From positions 3,162,001 to 3,226,000 of the forward strand of contig NZ_CP017560.1 of the NCBI RefSeq assembly GCF_001753205.1: 64,000 nt of DNA, read 5' to 3'. Under the pieces are notes generated by a model, which worked only from the letters and a program-made list of their open reading frames with translations, was not told the origin of the DNA and ran no database searches. A program made the position numbers and the translations under genes. The stretch comes from Sporosarcina ureilytica (lineage in GTDB: Bacteria > Bacillota > Bacilli > Bacillales_A > Planococcaceae). Each line of letters starts with the position of its first letter. Positions within the stretch are counted from its first letter, which is position 1. Of this stretch, positions 8,086 through 17,241 are shown in pieces.

Positions 8086-9191
8086 GAATAAAATTCCGCA
8101 ATCTTCTCAATGACATAGTCTTGCTGCTCTTGTTTCAACTCAGGGAACATTGGTAGTGACAATGCCTGTTCTGCTGCTTTTTCCGTTTCTGGTAAGTCCC
8201 CTTCTTTATATCCTAAATCTTTAAAGACCGGCTGCAAGTGGAGTGGAATCGAATAATAAATCATTGTTGCAATCCCTTGCTCCTTCAAAAATGCTTGTAG
8301 TTCATCTCTTTTTTTAACGCGAAGCGTATACTGGTGGAACACATGATAATTACCTTCTACTTCATTTGGCATTATAACAAAGTCACCAACAAGATCATTA
8401 AGTTTTTCCGTGTAATAATTTGCATGTGTCCGGCGATTTTCACTCCATGTGGATAAATGAGGTAACTTCACATTTAATACAGCTGCTTGAAGTTCATCCA
8501 AACGGCTGTTATATCCTAGCATATGGTGATGATACTTCGGTTTACTTCCATGGACACGAATCACGCGTGCTTGTTCAGCAATCTCATCATTATTTGAAAC
8601 AATCATCCCGCCATCACCATATGCTCCAAGGTTTTTGGTAGGGAAAAAGCTGTAAGTAGCAGCACTACTCATTTCACCAACTTGTTTGCCTTTGTATGTT
8701 GAACCAATAGCTTGCGCAGCATCTTCAATGACATGTAAATTATGTTTATTCGCAATCTCCATAATCAGATCCATATCTGCCATCTGGCCATATAAATGCA
8801 CTGGGATAATCGCTTTCGTCTTCTCCGTAATCGCGGCTTCAATTTTAGATGGATCAATATTAAATGTTACTGGATCAATATCTACAAATACAGGCTTCGC
8901 ATTTGCACGAGCAATTGAACCAGCTGTAGCAAAGAAAGTAAACGATGTTGTAATTACTTCATCTCCTTCACTAACCCCCGCAGCTTGAAGTGCAATATGT
9001 ATCGCATCGGATCCATTTCCTACACCAATTCCATGGTTTGTCTTACTCATTTCGGCAATATCATTTTCAACTTGCTTGACGTGACTACCAAGTATGAATT
9101 GCGAAGAAGACATCACTTCATCTAATTTCGAAAGAACTTCATCTTTAATTTTTGAGTATTGCTCTGAGAGATCTAACATTGGGATTCTCAT
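8082..9191 (-). CDS. wbpE: DegT/DnrJ/EryC1 sugar aminotransferase (WbpE/WlbC-like)
   Basis: A PLP-dependent aminotransferase of 369 residues. PMLDLSEQY opens the family, GVGNGSDAIHIAL binds the phosphate of PLP, VIEDAAQAIGS carries the conserved Asp, and SFFPTKNLGAYGDGGMI contains the Schiff-base lysine (FPTKNLG). It likely aminates C3 of the 3-keto-uronic acid made by the oxidoreductase at 17242. It is the only sugar aminotransferase in the window, so it can serve this pathway or a PglE-like step, not obviously both. AGGAGATG lies before the start at 9191. It is translationally coupled to the epimerase gene. Confidence 0.92.
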   Translation of the reverse strand: MRIPMLDLSEQYSKIKDEVLSKLDEVMSSSQFILGSHVKQVENDIAEMSKTNHGIGVGNGSDAIHIALQAAGVSEGDEVITTSFTFFATAGSIARANAKPVFVDIDPVTFNIDPSKIEAAITEKTKAIIPVHLYGQMADMDLIMEIANKHNLHVIEDAAQAIGSTYKGKQVGEMSSAATYSFFPTKNLGAYGDGGMIVSNNDEIAEQARVIRVHGSKPKYHHHMLGYNSRLDELQAAVLNVKLPHLSTWSENRRTHANYYTEKLNDLVGDFVIMPNEVEGNYHVFHQYTLRVKKRDELQAFLKEQGIATMIYYSIPLHLQPVFKDLGYKEGDLPETEKAAEQALSLPMFPELKQEQQDYVIEKIAEFYS

Positions 9192-9202
9192 ATTCTCATC
9201 TC

Positions 9203-10300
9203 CTAATCATTTTGTAATTTCTTATACGCTTCAATTAGTTTTTGGCTTTCTTTTTCCCAATTATATTCTGTTTCTACCGCTTTCCTTCCATTTTGCCCCA
9301 TACGTTTGGCGATATCAGGATTTTCAAATAAGTAGTTAATAGCATAAGCAATTTCAATTGGATTTTCAGGATTTACGCAAATTCCACAATCATGTTTTTC
9401 AATAATGGATCTCCATAATGGAAAATTAGAACAAATAACAGGAATTCCTGCCGACATATATTCGAACATTTTATTCGGCTGTGCGTTGATATGGTTTGGT
9501 TCAGGTAAAAATGTCACTATCCCGGCTACTGACGAGGCAAGTAATTCTTTCACTTGCAATCGGTTTATGACACCAAGATATTCTATATTATTATGGGCAA
9601 TTATCTGTTCTTCCAGTTTTTGAGGATTAATTGGACCCGCAATATTTATGGAACCATTTATTAAATCAGCTGCATCCAACAACTGGTTTGCACCCCTTAT
9701 TAGCCCCAATCCCCCCACATAGCAAACTTGTTTTTGTTTCTCTTGGTCACTTTCTAATTCAGTACTTTGAAGTTCATTAAGCAATGGATAATTATTAATA
9801 TTAATAGTGTTAGTATTAACATTTTTAAAACGCTCCGTAATGAAAGGTGTGGCTGTCATTAAAACATCAAATTTTCTAGCCCCATAGTTCTCGTAAACCT
9901 CAAATAACCATGCCAACGGTTTTCTGATTAATGGGTTAATCCATATTTTTGATAACAATGCTCTTGGTAAATCTTCATGTATATCGTAGATAACTTTTTT
10001 ACCATGTTTCTTTAATTTTAATCCAACGGGGATAAGCTCAGGATCGTGAAAATGATACACATCTGCATCAATTTCCAATCCTTTTTTATATACCCGGTCT
10101 ACTGTTTTCGTCATTCGATTGAAACGGTTTCCAGTTCCTTTAGTAACACCATGTACTTGAACACCATCAATCATGGATGTCGGTGCATCTGGAACAACAA
10201 AATGGACTTCAAACCCAGCCTCTGCTAGTGATTTGCATTCTTTTATAAATATTCTGGTGTCCGTATGCAGATGGACTGATGTTAGATGGCAAATTTTCAT
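9203..10300 (-). CDS. GT4-family glycosyltransferase
   Basis: A 365-residue GT-B enzyme. The N-terminal part (KICHLTSVHLHTDTRIFIKE) and VYHFHDPELIPVGLKLKK with YDIHEDLPR are typical of GT4 transferases in capsule and exopolysaccharide loci. The C-terminal donor-binding part includes CYVGGLGLIRG and NAQPNKMFEYMSAGIPVICS, followed by a C-terminal helix with YNWEKE. It probably adds an internal sugar of the repeat unit. It sits just downstream of the polymerase gene, at the edge of the AT-rich block. Specificity is not readable. Confidence 0.9.
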   Translation of the reverse strand: MKICHLTSVHLHTDTRIFIKECKSLAEAGFEVHFVVPDAPTSMIDGVQVHGVTKGTGNRFNRMTKTVDRVYKKGLEIDADVYHFHDPELIPVGLKLKKHGKKVIYDIHEDLPRALLSKIWINPLIRKPLAWLFEVYENYGARKFDVLMTATPFITERFKNVNTNTININNYPLLNELQSTELESDQEKQKQVCYVGGLGLIRGANQLLDAADLINGSINIAGPINPQKLEEQIIAHNNIEYLGVINRLQVKELLASSVAGIVTFLPEPNHINAQPNKMFEYMSAGIPVICSNFPLWRSIIEKHDCGICVNPENPIEIAYAINYLFENPDIAKRMGQNGRKAVETEYNWEKESQKLIEAYKKLQND

Positions 10301-10331
10301 AGATTATCACCCATTTCTTTATCCTTCAATG

Positions 10332-11606
10332 CTATTTATTAGTCGCATTAATACTCGTGTCTGCAATATCAGGACTTTTATACAACATTAATGCGATTGT
10401 TGTAAACAAAAATCTATTATCAGAGATGTCACCGCTGACCATCGCGTTGACCAGCATACTTAGAAATAATATTAATATCGTCATATTATAAAAGTTTCTT
10501 GAGATATGGAAAAAATATTTTCTTGAACTGTAAAAAATTAAAGTTAAGAATAATATTAGCCCAATAACTCCTAGTTCAGAAATTATTTCAAGTATTATAT
10601 TATGTGCATATCCCCTACTATCCCCTGAACCAATTAATACTGGCCAGCTGCCGATACCGTTTCCTAATAATGGATTTTTCGTCCAAAGTAAAAAACTCTC
10701 TTTATAAAAATAAACACGAGTATTTGCACTTGCCCCCAAATCATCTGATCCAAATAACAACATCATTCTCTTAAGACTTTGCGGAACCTTATCTGTGGAT
10801 AATAAAACCAAAATGGTAATAAATAATGTAAACATGCTTACAATAGAAAAAATAGCCTTTTTAGTAATCTTTAAATTCTTTTTAGTCTTAATATAGGAAG
10901 CAAAATAAAATATTAAAACTAAAGGAAACAGCGACAGCAGTGGACCTCTTCCACCTGTTGATAGCATGATATAGATATATGCAGCTAATAGAATTACGAG
11001 TAATACTTTAACTCTAAACTTAATGCCTGTGTAAAAAATTACGGATGTCAATATGATAATACCAAGACTTAGTGTTCTTCCAACCCCTAAATAATTACCA
11101 CCTAAAACGTTTATAAATCCAGCATTACCTGCAAACACAAAAATGAGACTTTCAATAAAAAGCCATAAAGACATTAATAGTACTGAAATAAAAAATCTTT
11201 TCAATCTTACTTTTTCTCGGATAATAATTAAAGCTGGCCCAGCTAAAGCCCATAAAACTAACGTAAACATGTGTAATGTTTTTTCGTATGCGTATACTTG
11301 ACTTGGTGACCATAACAACGTGATTAGTGCATAGAAAGAAAAAGCTAGGTATAAGGCTAGTAATATAAGTGATTTTCTTTCAAATACAAACTTTCTTTTT
11401 ATTAATATATATGCTGCAATTACTATACTCCAAAGTAGAAAAAGTAATGTAATATCAACAGGTACCCACTCAAACCTCGAATCGCCCTTAAATCTTCCTG
11501 CAAAGAGAAATAACATGAAGATAAATTCAAATGAAAAAACAAGCTTAAATCCTTTGGCTATCTTCTTTTGAAAACTATTATTTAAAGAATTACTCTTCAT
11601 AAGCAT
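10332..11606 (-). CDS. wzy: O-antigen polymerase/ligase family membrane protein (Wzy candidate)
   Basis: A polytopic membrane protein of 424 residues with roughly 11-12 hydrophobic segments. The central region carries LSTGGRGPLLSLFPLV and a following loop with PLLGNGIGSWPV and GYAHNIILEIISELG. This pattern (GxG after a TM pair, then H-N-xx-L) defines the Wzy_C/O-antigen ligase superfamily. It likely polymerises lipid-linked repeats outside the membrane. It overlaps the preceding deacetylase-like gene by 17 bases in another frame. Very AT-rich, as is usual for wzy genes. It is one of three polymerase/ligase-like proteins in the window, so division of labour is uncertain. Confidence 0.85.
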   Translation of the reverse strand: MLMKSNSLNNSFQKKIAKGFKLVFSFEFIFMLFLFAGRFKGDSRFEWVPVDITLLFLLWSIVIAAYILIKRKFVFERKSLILLALYLAFSFYALITLLWSPSQVYAYEKTLHMFTLVLWALAGPALIIIREKVRLKRFFISVLLMSLWLFIESLIFVFAGNAGFINVLGGNYLGVGRTLSLGIIILTSVIFYTGIKFRVKVLLVILLAAYIYIMLSTGGRGPLLSLFPLVLIFYFASYIKTKKNLKITKKAIFSIVSMFTLFITILVLLSTDKVPQSLKRMMLLFGSDDLGASANTRVYFYKESFLLWTKNPLLGNGIGSWPVLIGSGDSRGYAHNIILEIISELGVIGLILFLTLIFYSSRKYFFHISRNFYNMTILILFLSMLVNAMVSGDISDNRFLFTTIALMLYKSPDIADTSINATNK

Positions 11607-12948
11607 ACCCGCTTATAATCGATTTATAAACGTTTTCATAATCAGCCCACAAAGGCACATTAAAGCTTGAATTATGCCATAGAAAAACAAATGTTCCATT
11701 ATACTTTTTTACAGTATTAATTAAATTCATTGTTCTCGTATACATTTCTACCGGCTTTATATCCTGATACCCTATAAAGCTTCCTTCCATCACAGTTAAA
11801 GGTAGTTCTTTTAATCTTAACTTTGATTGCTCTATAAAATTAAATACACTAAATTCAAAACATACACCACAGCGGAAACCTTCTTTATCTGCAAATGACA
11901 AAGTTAAATCGCTTTCCATTTCATTTCGGTTCCAAATATCCCATGTAACTGTTGAATCAAATCGTAAATAATGCTGTCGACCTTCTTTAATTGGAAGCTC
12001 TACCGTCTCTTCTAATCGTTCCTTTTCTTCCTTCCAACGTTTCGGATTATTATAAGAATCAAAACTAGGGTGAAATCCGATTATATGACCTCGTTTTTTA
12101 ATCTTATTTAAAATTCCAATTGCTAATGGGCTCTTAATATCATATCTATTATCATTATCTGATTTATCACTACTCATAAAATAAAATCGAGATTTAATGT
12201 TTGCTGCTTCTGATAAATCCATTATCCAATCAAATGTATCATATGGATCATTTTTAATTCCTAGCTTTGTTTGAACTAAATCCTTGATACTTTTTGTGAA
12301 AAGTAAAAGACTTTTCCTTTTAATTAAATCTGCACCGAGGACCTGCATCCAACGCATTGGTCCCTTCCAATATGAAAGATGATCCACATCATGCGTCAAC
12401 ACAAACTCATACTTGCGTTCTTTCCGTTGTTCCCGATAACCAAGATACGCCAACATCCCCCACAACATCTCCACATACTCATTCACAATTGGGCGATCAA
12501 GAAAGTCAAACTTATAAGCCAGGCTATCTTTCGCTGAAAATCGATTATGTATGTCGCGCGCCGGATTCACATACTCTTCCCACCTTGTAAGCATAAAAAA
12601 TGATGCTGCAAAAATATCATTTCCGCAGATGATATGATTGTCTTCTACAATGATTTTTTCATTTCCAAACAACACTGGAACATCTAGTTCAGAGGTGAAT
12701 TGATTCTCTGCAAAAGTAACAGATACAGGGATAGCTTCTGAGTTTAAATAGGCCAGGTTCTCCTGGTAATGATTGAAAAAGTTATCCTCTACAACTACTT
12801 CTTTTTCATTAAAAATCAAATGATAATTGGTCGCTTCACTCACTTCAATCGAATAAGATAACCCTAAAAATTCACCTATTAGAATATCGATGATATATGT
12901 ACGCTCCGGAATATTATTCTGGGGGATTTTGATAATCATATTGATCAC
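11590..12948 (-). CDS. Polysaccharide-deacetylase-like protein with an extra N-terminal domain
   Basis: The 452 residues fall in two parts. About 1-170 is a mixed alpha/beta region without a motif I can name; similar N-terminal regions accompany deacetylase-like proteins in capsule loci. From about 185, EFVLTHDVDHLSYWKG matches the NodB-type metal motif (THDVD). SRFYFMSSDKSD, HIIGFHPSFDSYNN and FLWHNSSF complete a carbohydrate-esterase-4-like barrel. It may deacetylate a glycan or intermediate. There is no signal peptide, so it may act in the cytoplasm. The start is ambiguous: GTG at 12948 overlaps the upstream stop region, and ATG at 12939 is the more conventional choice. It is grouped with the ATP-grasp and GNAT genes upstream. 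Confidence 0.78.
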   Translation of the reverse strand: MINMIIKIPQNNIPERTYIIDILIGEFLGLSYSIEVSEATNYHLIFNEKEVVVEDNFFNHYQENLAYLNSEAIPVSVTFAENQFTSELDVPVLFGNEKIIVEDNHIICGNDIFAASFFMLTRWEEYVNPARDIHNRFSAKDSLAYKFDFLDRPIVNEYVEMLWGMLAYLGYREQRKERKYEFVLTHDVDHLSYWKGPMRWMQVLGADLIKRKSLLLFTKSIKDLVQTKLGIKNDPYDTFDWIMDLSEAANIKSRFYFMSSDKSDNDNRYDIKSPLAIGILNKIKKRGHIIGFHPSFDSYNNPKRWKEEKERLEETVELPIKEGRQHYLRFDSTVTWDIWNRNEMESDLTLSFADKEGFRCGVCFEFSVFNFIEQSKLRLKELPLTVMEGSFIGYQDIKPVEMYTRTMNLINTVKKYNGTFVFLWHNSSFNVPLWADYENVYKSIISGYAYEE

Positions 12949-13992
12949 TCAGTTCTTAAATTTGTTTTTGATGATACTTACTACTTTTCTTTGACTAAAC
13001 ATTACCGCTACTGGAATAGAAGGGTAAAACACTTTTTTTCCTTTTATCCTAAATAAATTCACTACCGCCTTTAACCGAAATCTCATTAGCGAAAATATTA
13101 TATGTAGACTATCCACCCAAAGAATATGTTTAAATGGCGGAATGCCATTCTCATACCAATCATCTTCCTTATCTAACTGCAAATATCTCTTTATTAATGC
13201 GTTATCATATAAATCTATAAATATTCCATGTTGCATCCAAAATCTTGGATTGAGTTCTAAAACATAATATTTATCATCTGCCACTTCATAAAAAAACTCC
13301 AACTCAAAAGGACCTTGGTACTTCAATTCATTTAATATGTAATTCGTTCGTTCAATTAAATTACTCGGATCTCTTATGGTTTCAATCACTGCCCCTGTTG
13401 CCATGGTTGCAGTGCTACCAAGAGTTTTCTTACTAATGATTATTGCATTCCTTCTATTATTCTTATAGTCAAAATAGCCTGATGCAGAAATGTTATTTTC
13501 AGTATTCGAGTTTAGTAGTTTTTGATGGAAGAACCAATCTGGATTCCAATTGTTTTCTTCTATTTCACCTATGACACTATTAACTTCCGTTTGATTCCTT
13601 ACAATAAACCCACGTGGAAGTTTTACCCCGTCTTTCCATGAGTGTTTACATTTTAGATAAAATGGATAGCTAGCCTCAAAGGAATTTAGCTTTCTAGATG
13701 GTATAGGTTCTTCACCAATACCCTTGAGAAATTCCGCAAATGTTAATTTATCATCGAGTAAATCAATGTCAAAGTAGCGAGGTTCAAATTTATTTTTTTC
13801 ACTATTAACGTAATTTTTCAAGGAGTTTTCTTCTGTGAAAAATAATGTATCATATTTCCTTATTTTTTTCTTGTCAATAAAAGGAATAAAACCAGTATTT
13901 TTATTAATCGAAAATAAACTTAAACCTAATTTCTTCAGACCTTTTTTTATAGACCACGCATTTATATAATCAGTGAAAACAATGTTCTTCAT
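12949..13992 (-). CDS. ATP-grasp domain protein
   Basis: A 347-residue protein with a C-terminal ATP-grasp fold. LKCKHSWKDGVKLPRGFIVR resembles the nucleotide-binding lysine region. GPFELEFFYEVADDKYYVLELNPRFWMQHG carries the metal-binding E...ExNPR signature near 250-280. The family forms amide or other bonds by acyl-phosphate chemistry, so it could attach an amino acid or amine to a uronic acid carboxyl, or to a precursor. That role is inferred from context. The N-terminal 100 residues look like a weak Rossmann-like pre-ATP-grasp region. Neighbours are GNAT upstream and the deacetylase-like gene downstream, one base apart. AT-rich. Confidence 0.8.
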   Translation of the reverse strand: MKNIVFTDYINAWSIKKGLKKLGLSLFSINKNTGFIPFIDKKKIRKYDTLFFTEENSLKNYVNSEKNKFEPRYFDIDLLDDKLTFAEFLKGIGEEPIPSRKLNSFEASYPFYLKCKHSWKDGVKLPRGFIVRNQTEVNSVIGEIEENNWNPDWFFHQKLLNSNTENNISASGYFDYKNNRRNAIIISKKTLGSTATMATGAVIETIRDPSNLIERTNYILNELKYQGPFELEFFYEVADDKYYVLELNPRFWMQHGIFIDLYDNALIKRYLQLDKEDDWYENGIPPFKHILWVDSLHIIFSLMRFRLKAVVNLFRIKGKKVFYPSIPVAVMFSQRKVVSIIKNKFKN

Positions 13993-14012
13993 TTTAAATG
14001 CCTCTCTTCAAA

Positions 14013-14609
14013 TCAAATCCTATTCCGTTTATTCCTTAAAAGAAGGATTATCTTTCGTCTATATATTGAAAAAATGTTTCTACCAATAAATTTAATTAAA
14101 AAATTGTTCGAATAAATCTTCGCGTTAACTTTATTATGTGCCCTAACAGAAGCAACATTTTGAACTTCCACAACATCTATTATTTCGTCTACTTGATATT
14201 CATTTTTTATATATCGGGACATTTTGTCAATCAAGAAGGGGAAAATGCTTTTCCCGCGAAATTCCGGATTAACATACCCATTAAATAGAAATGCCTGTCC
14301 TACTTCTATAGGTATACTATCATGCCATACTTTTTCTTTTGGAACGATACCCCAAAAATATCCAACTAATGCTTTATTTTCGTCGAAACAAGTTAAACAA
14401 AAAATATCATGATTTTTACTTCTTTCAAAAACCTTATTTGTGTTTGCCGATTCTTTAAATAATTCTTTGTGTTCAAGAAGACTTGCCCCTTTTAGAATAA
14501 CGCACTGTGTCTTCTTCAACCTAACATTTACTTCTTCCGTTTCGCTCAAAGAATAGATATATCTTTTCTTTAATATATAATTATTAAAATACTTTTTTAT
14601 TCGGGACAT
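14013..14609 (-). CDS. GNAT-family acetyltransferase
   Basis: A 198-residue protein. Its central part reads like a GNAT fold: GYFWGIVPKEKVWHD, then a strand ending GYVNPEFRGKSIFPFLIDKM, where R-G-K-S-I-F corresponds to the acetyl-CoA pyrophosphate loop. ASVRAHNKVNAKIYS is the usual late helix. It could acetylate a sugar amine or an amino acid linked to the glycan. GGTGAT precedes the start. It is first of the three unusual modification genes and lies directly after the flippase gene. The N-terminal and C-terminal ends are very basic, which may help it sit at the membrane. Confidence 0.75.
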   Translation of the reverse strand: MSRIKKYFNNYILKKRYIYSLSETEEVNVRLKKTQCVILKGASLLEHKELFKESANTNKVFERSKNHDIFCLTCFDENKALVGYFWGIVPKEKVWHDSIPIEVGQAFLFNGYVNPEFRGKSIFPFLIDKMSRYIKNEYQVDEIIDVVEVQNVASVRAHNKVNAKIYSNNFLIKFIGRNIFSIYRRKIILLLRNKRNRI

Positions 14610-14626
14610 TTTCTATCACCATTCTA

Positions 14627-15886
14627 TTAGTCATTTTTACTAACTTTATAAAAAATCATTATAAGGATTATATAAAACACAGAAAAGGTTCCGGAATAAA
14701 TTGATAAAAATAATGATAAATTTAAAGATAATGTAGTACTAATAAGACATAACATTACAATCAATATTAAATAAGTAGATTGAATCACTAAGGCGTACTG
14801 ATTTTTTTCAAATACGCTAGTCGTCGTACTTAATGGACTACTAATAAATCTTATCAAAAAGTAAGGCGCTAATATCGAAATTAGTTGACCCGCAATAACC
14901 CAATCTGGACCGAAGATAAAAACAATAATCGATTCACCAAAGAAAAAAAGAATTGTGAACGGAATAACTGCAATGATGAGTAATTTTTTAAATGTAGATA
15001 TAAATGTTTTCTTAGCATTTCCCGTTTCAATTCTCTCACGAGCGGCCTGTTGCATAAAAACTTGCCCAAAAGATGAACCTATAATTGACGAGGGTGCCCC
15101 TAGAACTCGATTTACTAACGCATATTGTCCAAGTGTTGCTACACTGAACATCACAGGTAGAAAGAAATTCATGATATTATTTGAAATAGTATTCATCAAG
15201 ACGGCAGGCATTGAGAATTTCGGAAAGTTGTTATATCGCTTTGCAGAACTTGACACCGAAGATCTATTTACTTTTTTAAGTTCAACTTTATCTTTTATTA
15301 CCGTCGTAACTAAACGACCATTTGCTAATGCTTGAGAAACAATCTGCCCGGTAATTAATCCACCTGCACCTTTTTTCAGAAATCCGAGTGTAATTTGAAC
15401 CACTGATAACCCTACTGATCTTGTAACACTTGTTTTAGCAATGTTAGCATAGGCTTTCTTTCTAGTGTTGTAGTAGTTTAGCGAATTATAGAGACCTGAG
15501 AGAAAAACTACAAGAGGGATAAAGTATAGCCATCTAGCTAATTCTTCATTGTTAATAAGTGAAGCTATCGGATTGTAGAAAACGAAAATAGAGATTAAGA
15601 GCAATATGCTTAATGTCGAACTGATAATTAGTGATAGCGCCATGATACTCAATGCTTCTTTATCAGTCTTAGGTAAGACAATTGCTAATTCATAGCGCCC
15701 ATTTGCAACTGATGCCAAAATTGCAGTTATTGCAACAAATAAGGCAAGCACCCCAAAATCTTCGGGTGAATAGAGCCTCGTTAATATTGGTGAAATCGCA
15801 ATTGGAATCGCTTGAGCAATTGTTGTGCCAGTGAGTAAAGTCAACACATTTCGATTAAAGTCACTTTTAAATAGTTTTTTTATCAT
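14627..15886 (-). CDS. wzx: Wzx-type oligosaccharide flippase
   Basis: A 419-residue polytopic protein of the polysaccharide biosynthesis (MOP) superfamily, with about 12 hydrophobic segments. The start NVLTLLTGTTIAQAIPIAIS and LTRLYSPEDFGVLALFVAI are the classic Wzx opening. RYNNFPKFSMPAVLMNTISN is the mid-protein loop. It would move lipid-linked repeat units across the membrane for the polymerase. It lies between the dehydrogenase and the GNAT gene. It is distinct from the MurJ-like protein at 29231. AT-rich, in keeping with repeat-unit-specific flippases. Confidence 0.92.
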   Translation of the reverse strand: MIKKLFKSDFNRNVLTLLTGTTIAQAIPIAISPILTRLYSPEDFGVLALFVAITAILASVANGRYELAIVLPKTDKEALSIMALSLIISSTLSILLLISIFVFYNPIASLINNEELARWLYFIPLVVFLSGLYNSLNYYNTRKKAYANIAKTSVTRSVGLSVVQITLGFLKKGAGGLITGQIVSQALANGRLVTTVIKDKVELKKVNRSSVSSSAKRYNNFPKFSMPAVLMNTISNNIMNFFLPVMFSVATLGQYALVNRVLGAPSSIIGSSFGQVFMQQAARERIETGNAKKTFISTFKKLLIIAVIPFTILFFFGESIIVFIFGPDWVIAGQLISILAPYFLIRFISSPLSTTTSVFEKNQYALVIQSTYLILIVMLCLISTTLSLNLSLFLSIYSGTFSVFYIILIMIFYKVSKND

Positions 15887-15904
15887 TATAATCTACTTTC
15901 AGTT

Positions 15905-17236
15905 TCACAATTTAAAATAAACAGACTCTTCATTTGCATTTTCATATGAATTTCGCGTATCAAAAATAGCTTTAGCTGTTGCCTTTATTAATTCATAATC
16001 AAACCCACTATGATTCGTAGCAATCACCACAAGATCAGCTTCTTTCAACTTCTCTTCCGTCAATACCACAGTACCAACCATTTCACCATTAAACCTAAAT
16101 TCTGTTATATAAGGATCTGATACTTCCCACTCTGCACCAAACTTAGTTAAACGATCCAATATCGGTAATACAGGTGATTCACGGTAATCGTCAATATCTC
16201 TCTTGTAGGCAACACCCAATACCAATATCTTAGAACCATTCATTGCTTTTTTCTGTTCGTTTAAAATCTCTGAACAACGTTGAACTACAAAGTCCGGCAT
16301 ACTATCATTAATTTCGCCAGCGGTTTCAATTAACTTCGTGTGATAGTTATATTCCCGCGCTTTCCATGTTAAGTACCATGGATCGATTGGAATGCAATGT
16401 CCGCCGAGTCCCGGTCCTGGATAAAATGGCATGAATCCGTATGGTTTTGTTGCAGCTGCGTCGATTACTTCCCATACGTCTATCCCCATTTTATTGCAAA
16501 GTATCGCCATTTCATTTGCAAGTGCTATATTAATATTACGGAATGTGTTTTCGAGAATTTTTTCCATCTCAGCTACAGCTGGGCTCGATACCTCGTGCAC
16601 TTCACCGTCAAGAACCGCACGATACATTGCTGCCGCTACATTTGTACAGCCTTTCGTAACCCCACCGACAACTTTCGGTGTGTTTTTTGTGTTAAAATCT
16701 TTATTCCCCGGATCTACTCGTTCTGGTGAATAAGCTAAGAAGATGTCTTCTCCGATAACAAGACCTGTTGCTTCTAGAATTGGTTTGATAAGTTCTTCTG
16801 TCGTTCCAGGATAAGTTGTGCTTTCTAAAACGATAAGCGTTCCAGGCGTGATATACTTAGCGATTGCTTTCGCTGAGCTTTCCACGTACTGCATGTTAGG
16901 TTGCTTATATACATCGAGCGGAGTCGGAACACAAATAGCGACTGCATCCACATCTCTAATGAATGTGTAATCCGAGGTAGCTTTCAGTTTTTCAGATGCG
17001 ACTAGCACTTCAAGATCCTCTTGAATGACGTCCCCGATATAGTTCTTTCCATCATTAACCATACCTACTTTTTCTTCTTGGACATCAAAACCAATTACCG
17101 TGAAACCTGCTTTGGCCTTTTCTACTGCAAGTGGGAGTCCGACATATCCAAGACCTACTACACCAACTGTCGCAGTTTTCGTTTCTAGTTTGTTTATTAA
17201 TTGTTCTGCTATTTGATTTGTCTTTGTTTTTGTCAT
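15905..17236 (-). CDS. wbpA: UDP-N-acetylglucosamine 6-dehydrogenase (WbpA-like)
   Basis: Oxidises C6 of a UDP-HexNAc to a carboxylate in two NAD+-dependent steps. The N-terminal Rossmann motif is GVVGLGYVGLPLAVEKAKAG. LESTTYPGTTEE and YSPERVDPGN belong to the central region. PGPGLGGHCIPIDPWYLTW holds the catalytic cysteine. The form (KAKAGF, YPGTTEE) is that of WbpA/WlbA-pathway enzymes rather than UDP-glucose dehydrogenase. I use the ATG at 17236 (443 residues), nine bases after AAGGGA; a TTG three codons earlier abuts that site. It begins six bases before the stop of the oxidoreductase gene ends, so the two are coupled. Confidence 0.92.
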   Translation of the reverse strand: MTKTKTNQIAEQLINKLETKTATVGVVGLGYVGLPLAVEKAKAGFTVIGFDVQEEKVGMVNDGKNYIGDVIQEDLEVLVASEKLKATSDYTFIRDVDAVAICVPTPLDVYKQPNMQYVESSAKAIAKYITPGTLIVLESTTYPGTTEELIKPILEATGLVIGEDIFLAYSPERVDPGNKDFNTKNTPKVVGGVTKGCTNVAAAMYRAVLDGEVHEVSSPAVAEMEKILENTFRNINIALANEMAILCNKMGIDVWEVIDAAATKPYGFMPFYPGPGLGGHCIPIDPWYLTWKAREYNYHTKLIETAGEINDSMPDFVVQRCSEILNEQKKAMNGSKILVLGVAYKRDIDDYRESPVLPILDRLTKFGAEWEVSDPYITEFRFNGEMVGTVVLTEEKLKEADLVVIATNHSGFDYELIKATAKAIFDTRNSYENANEESVYFKL

Positions 17237-17241
17237 TTTAT

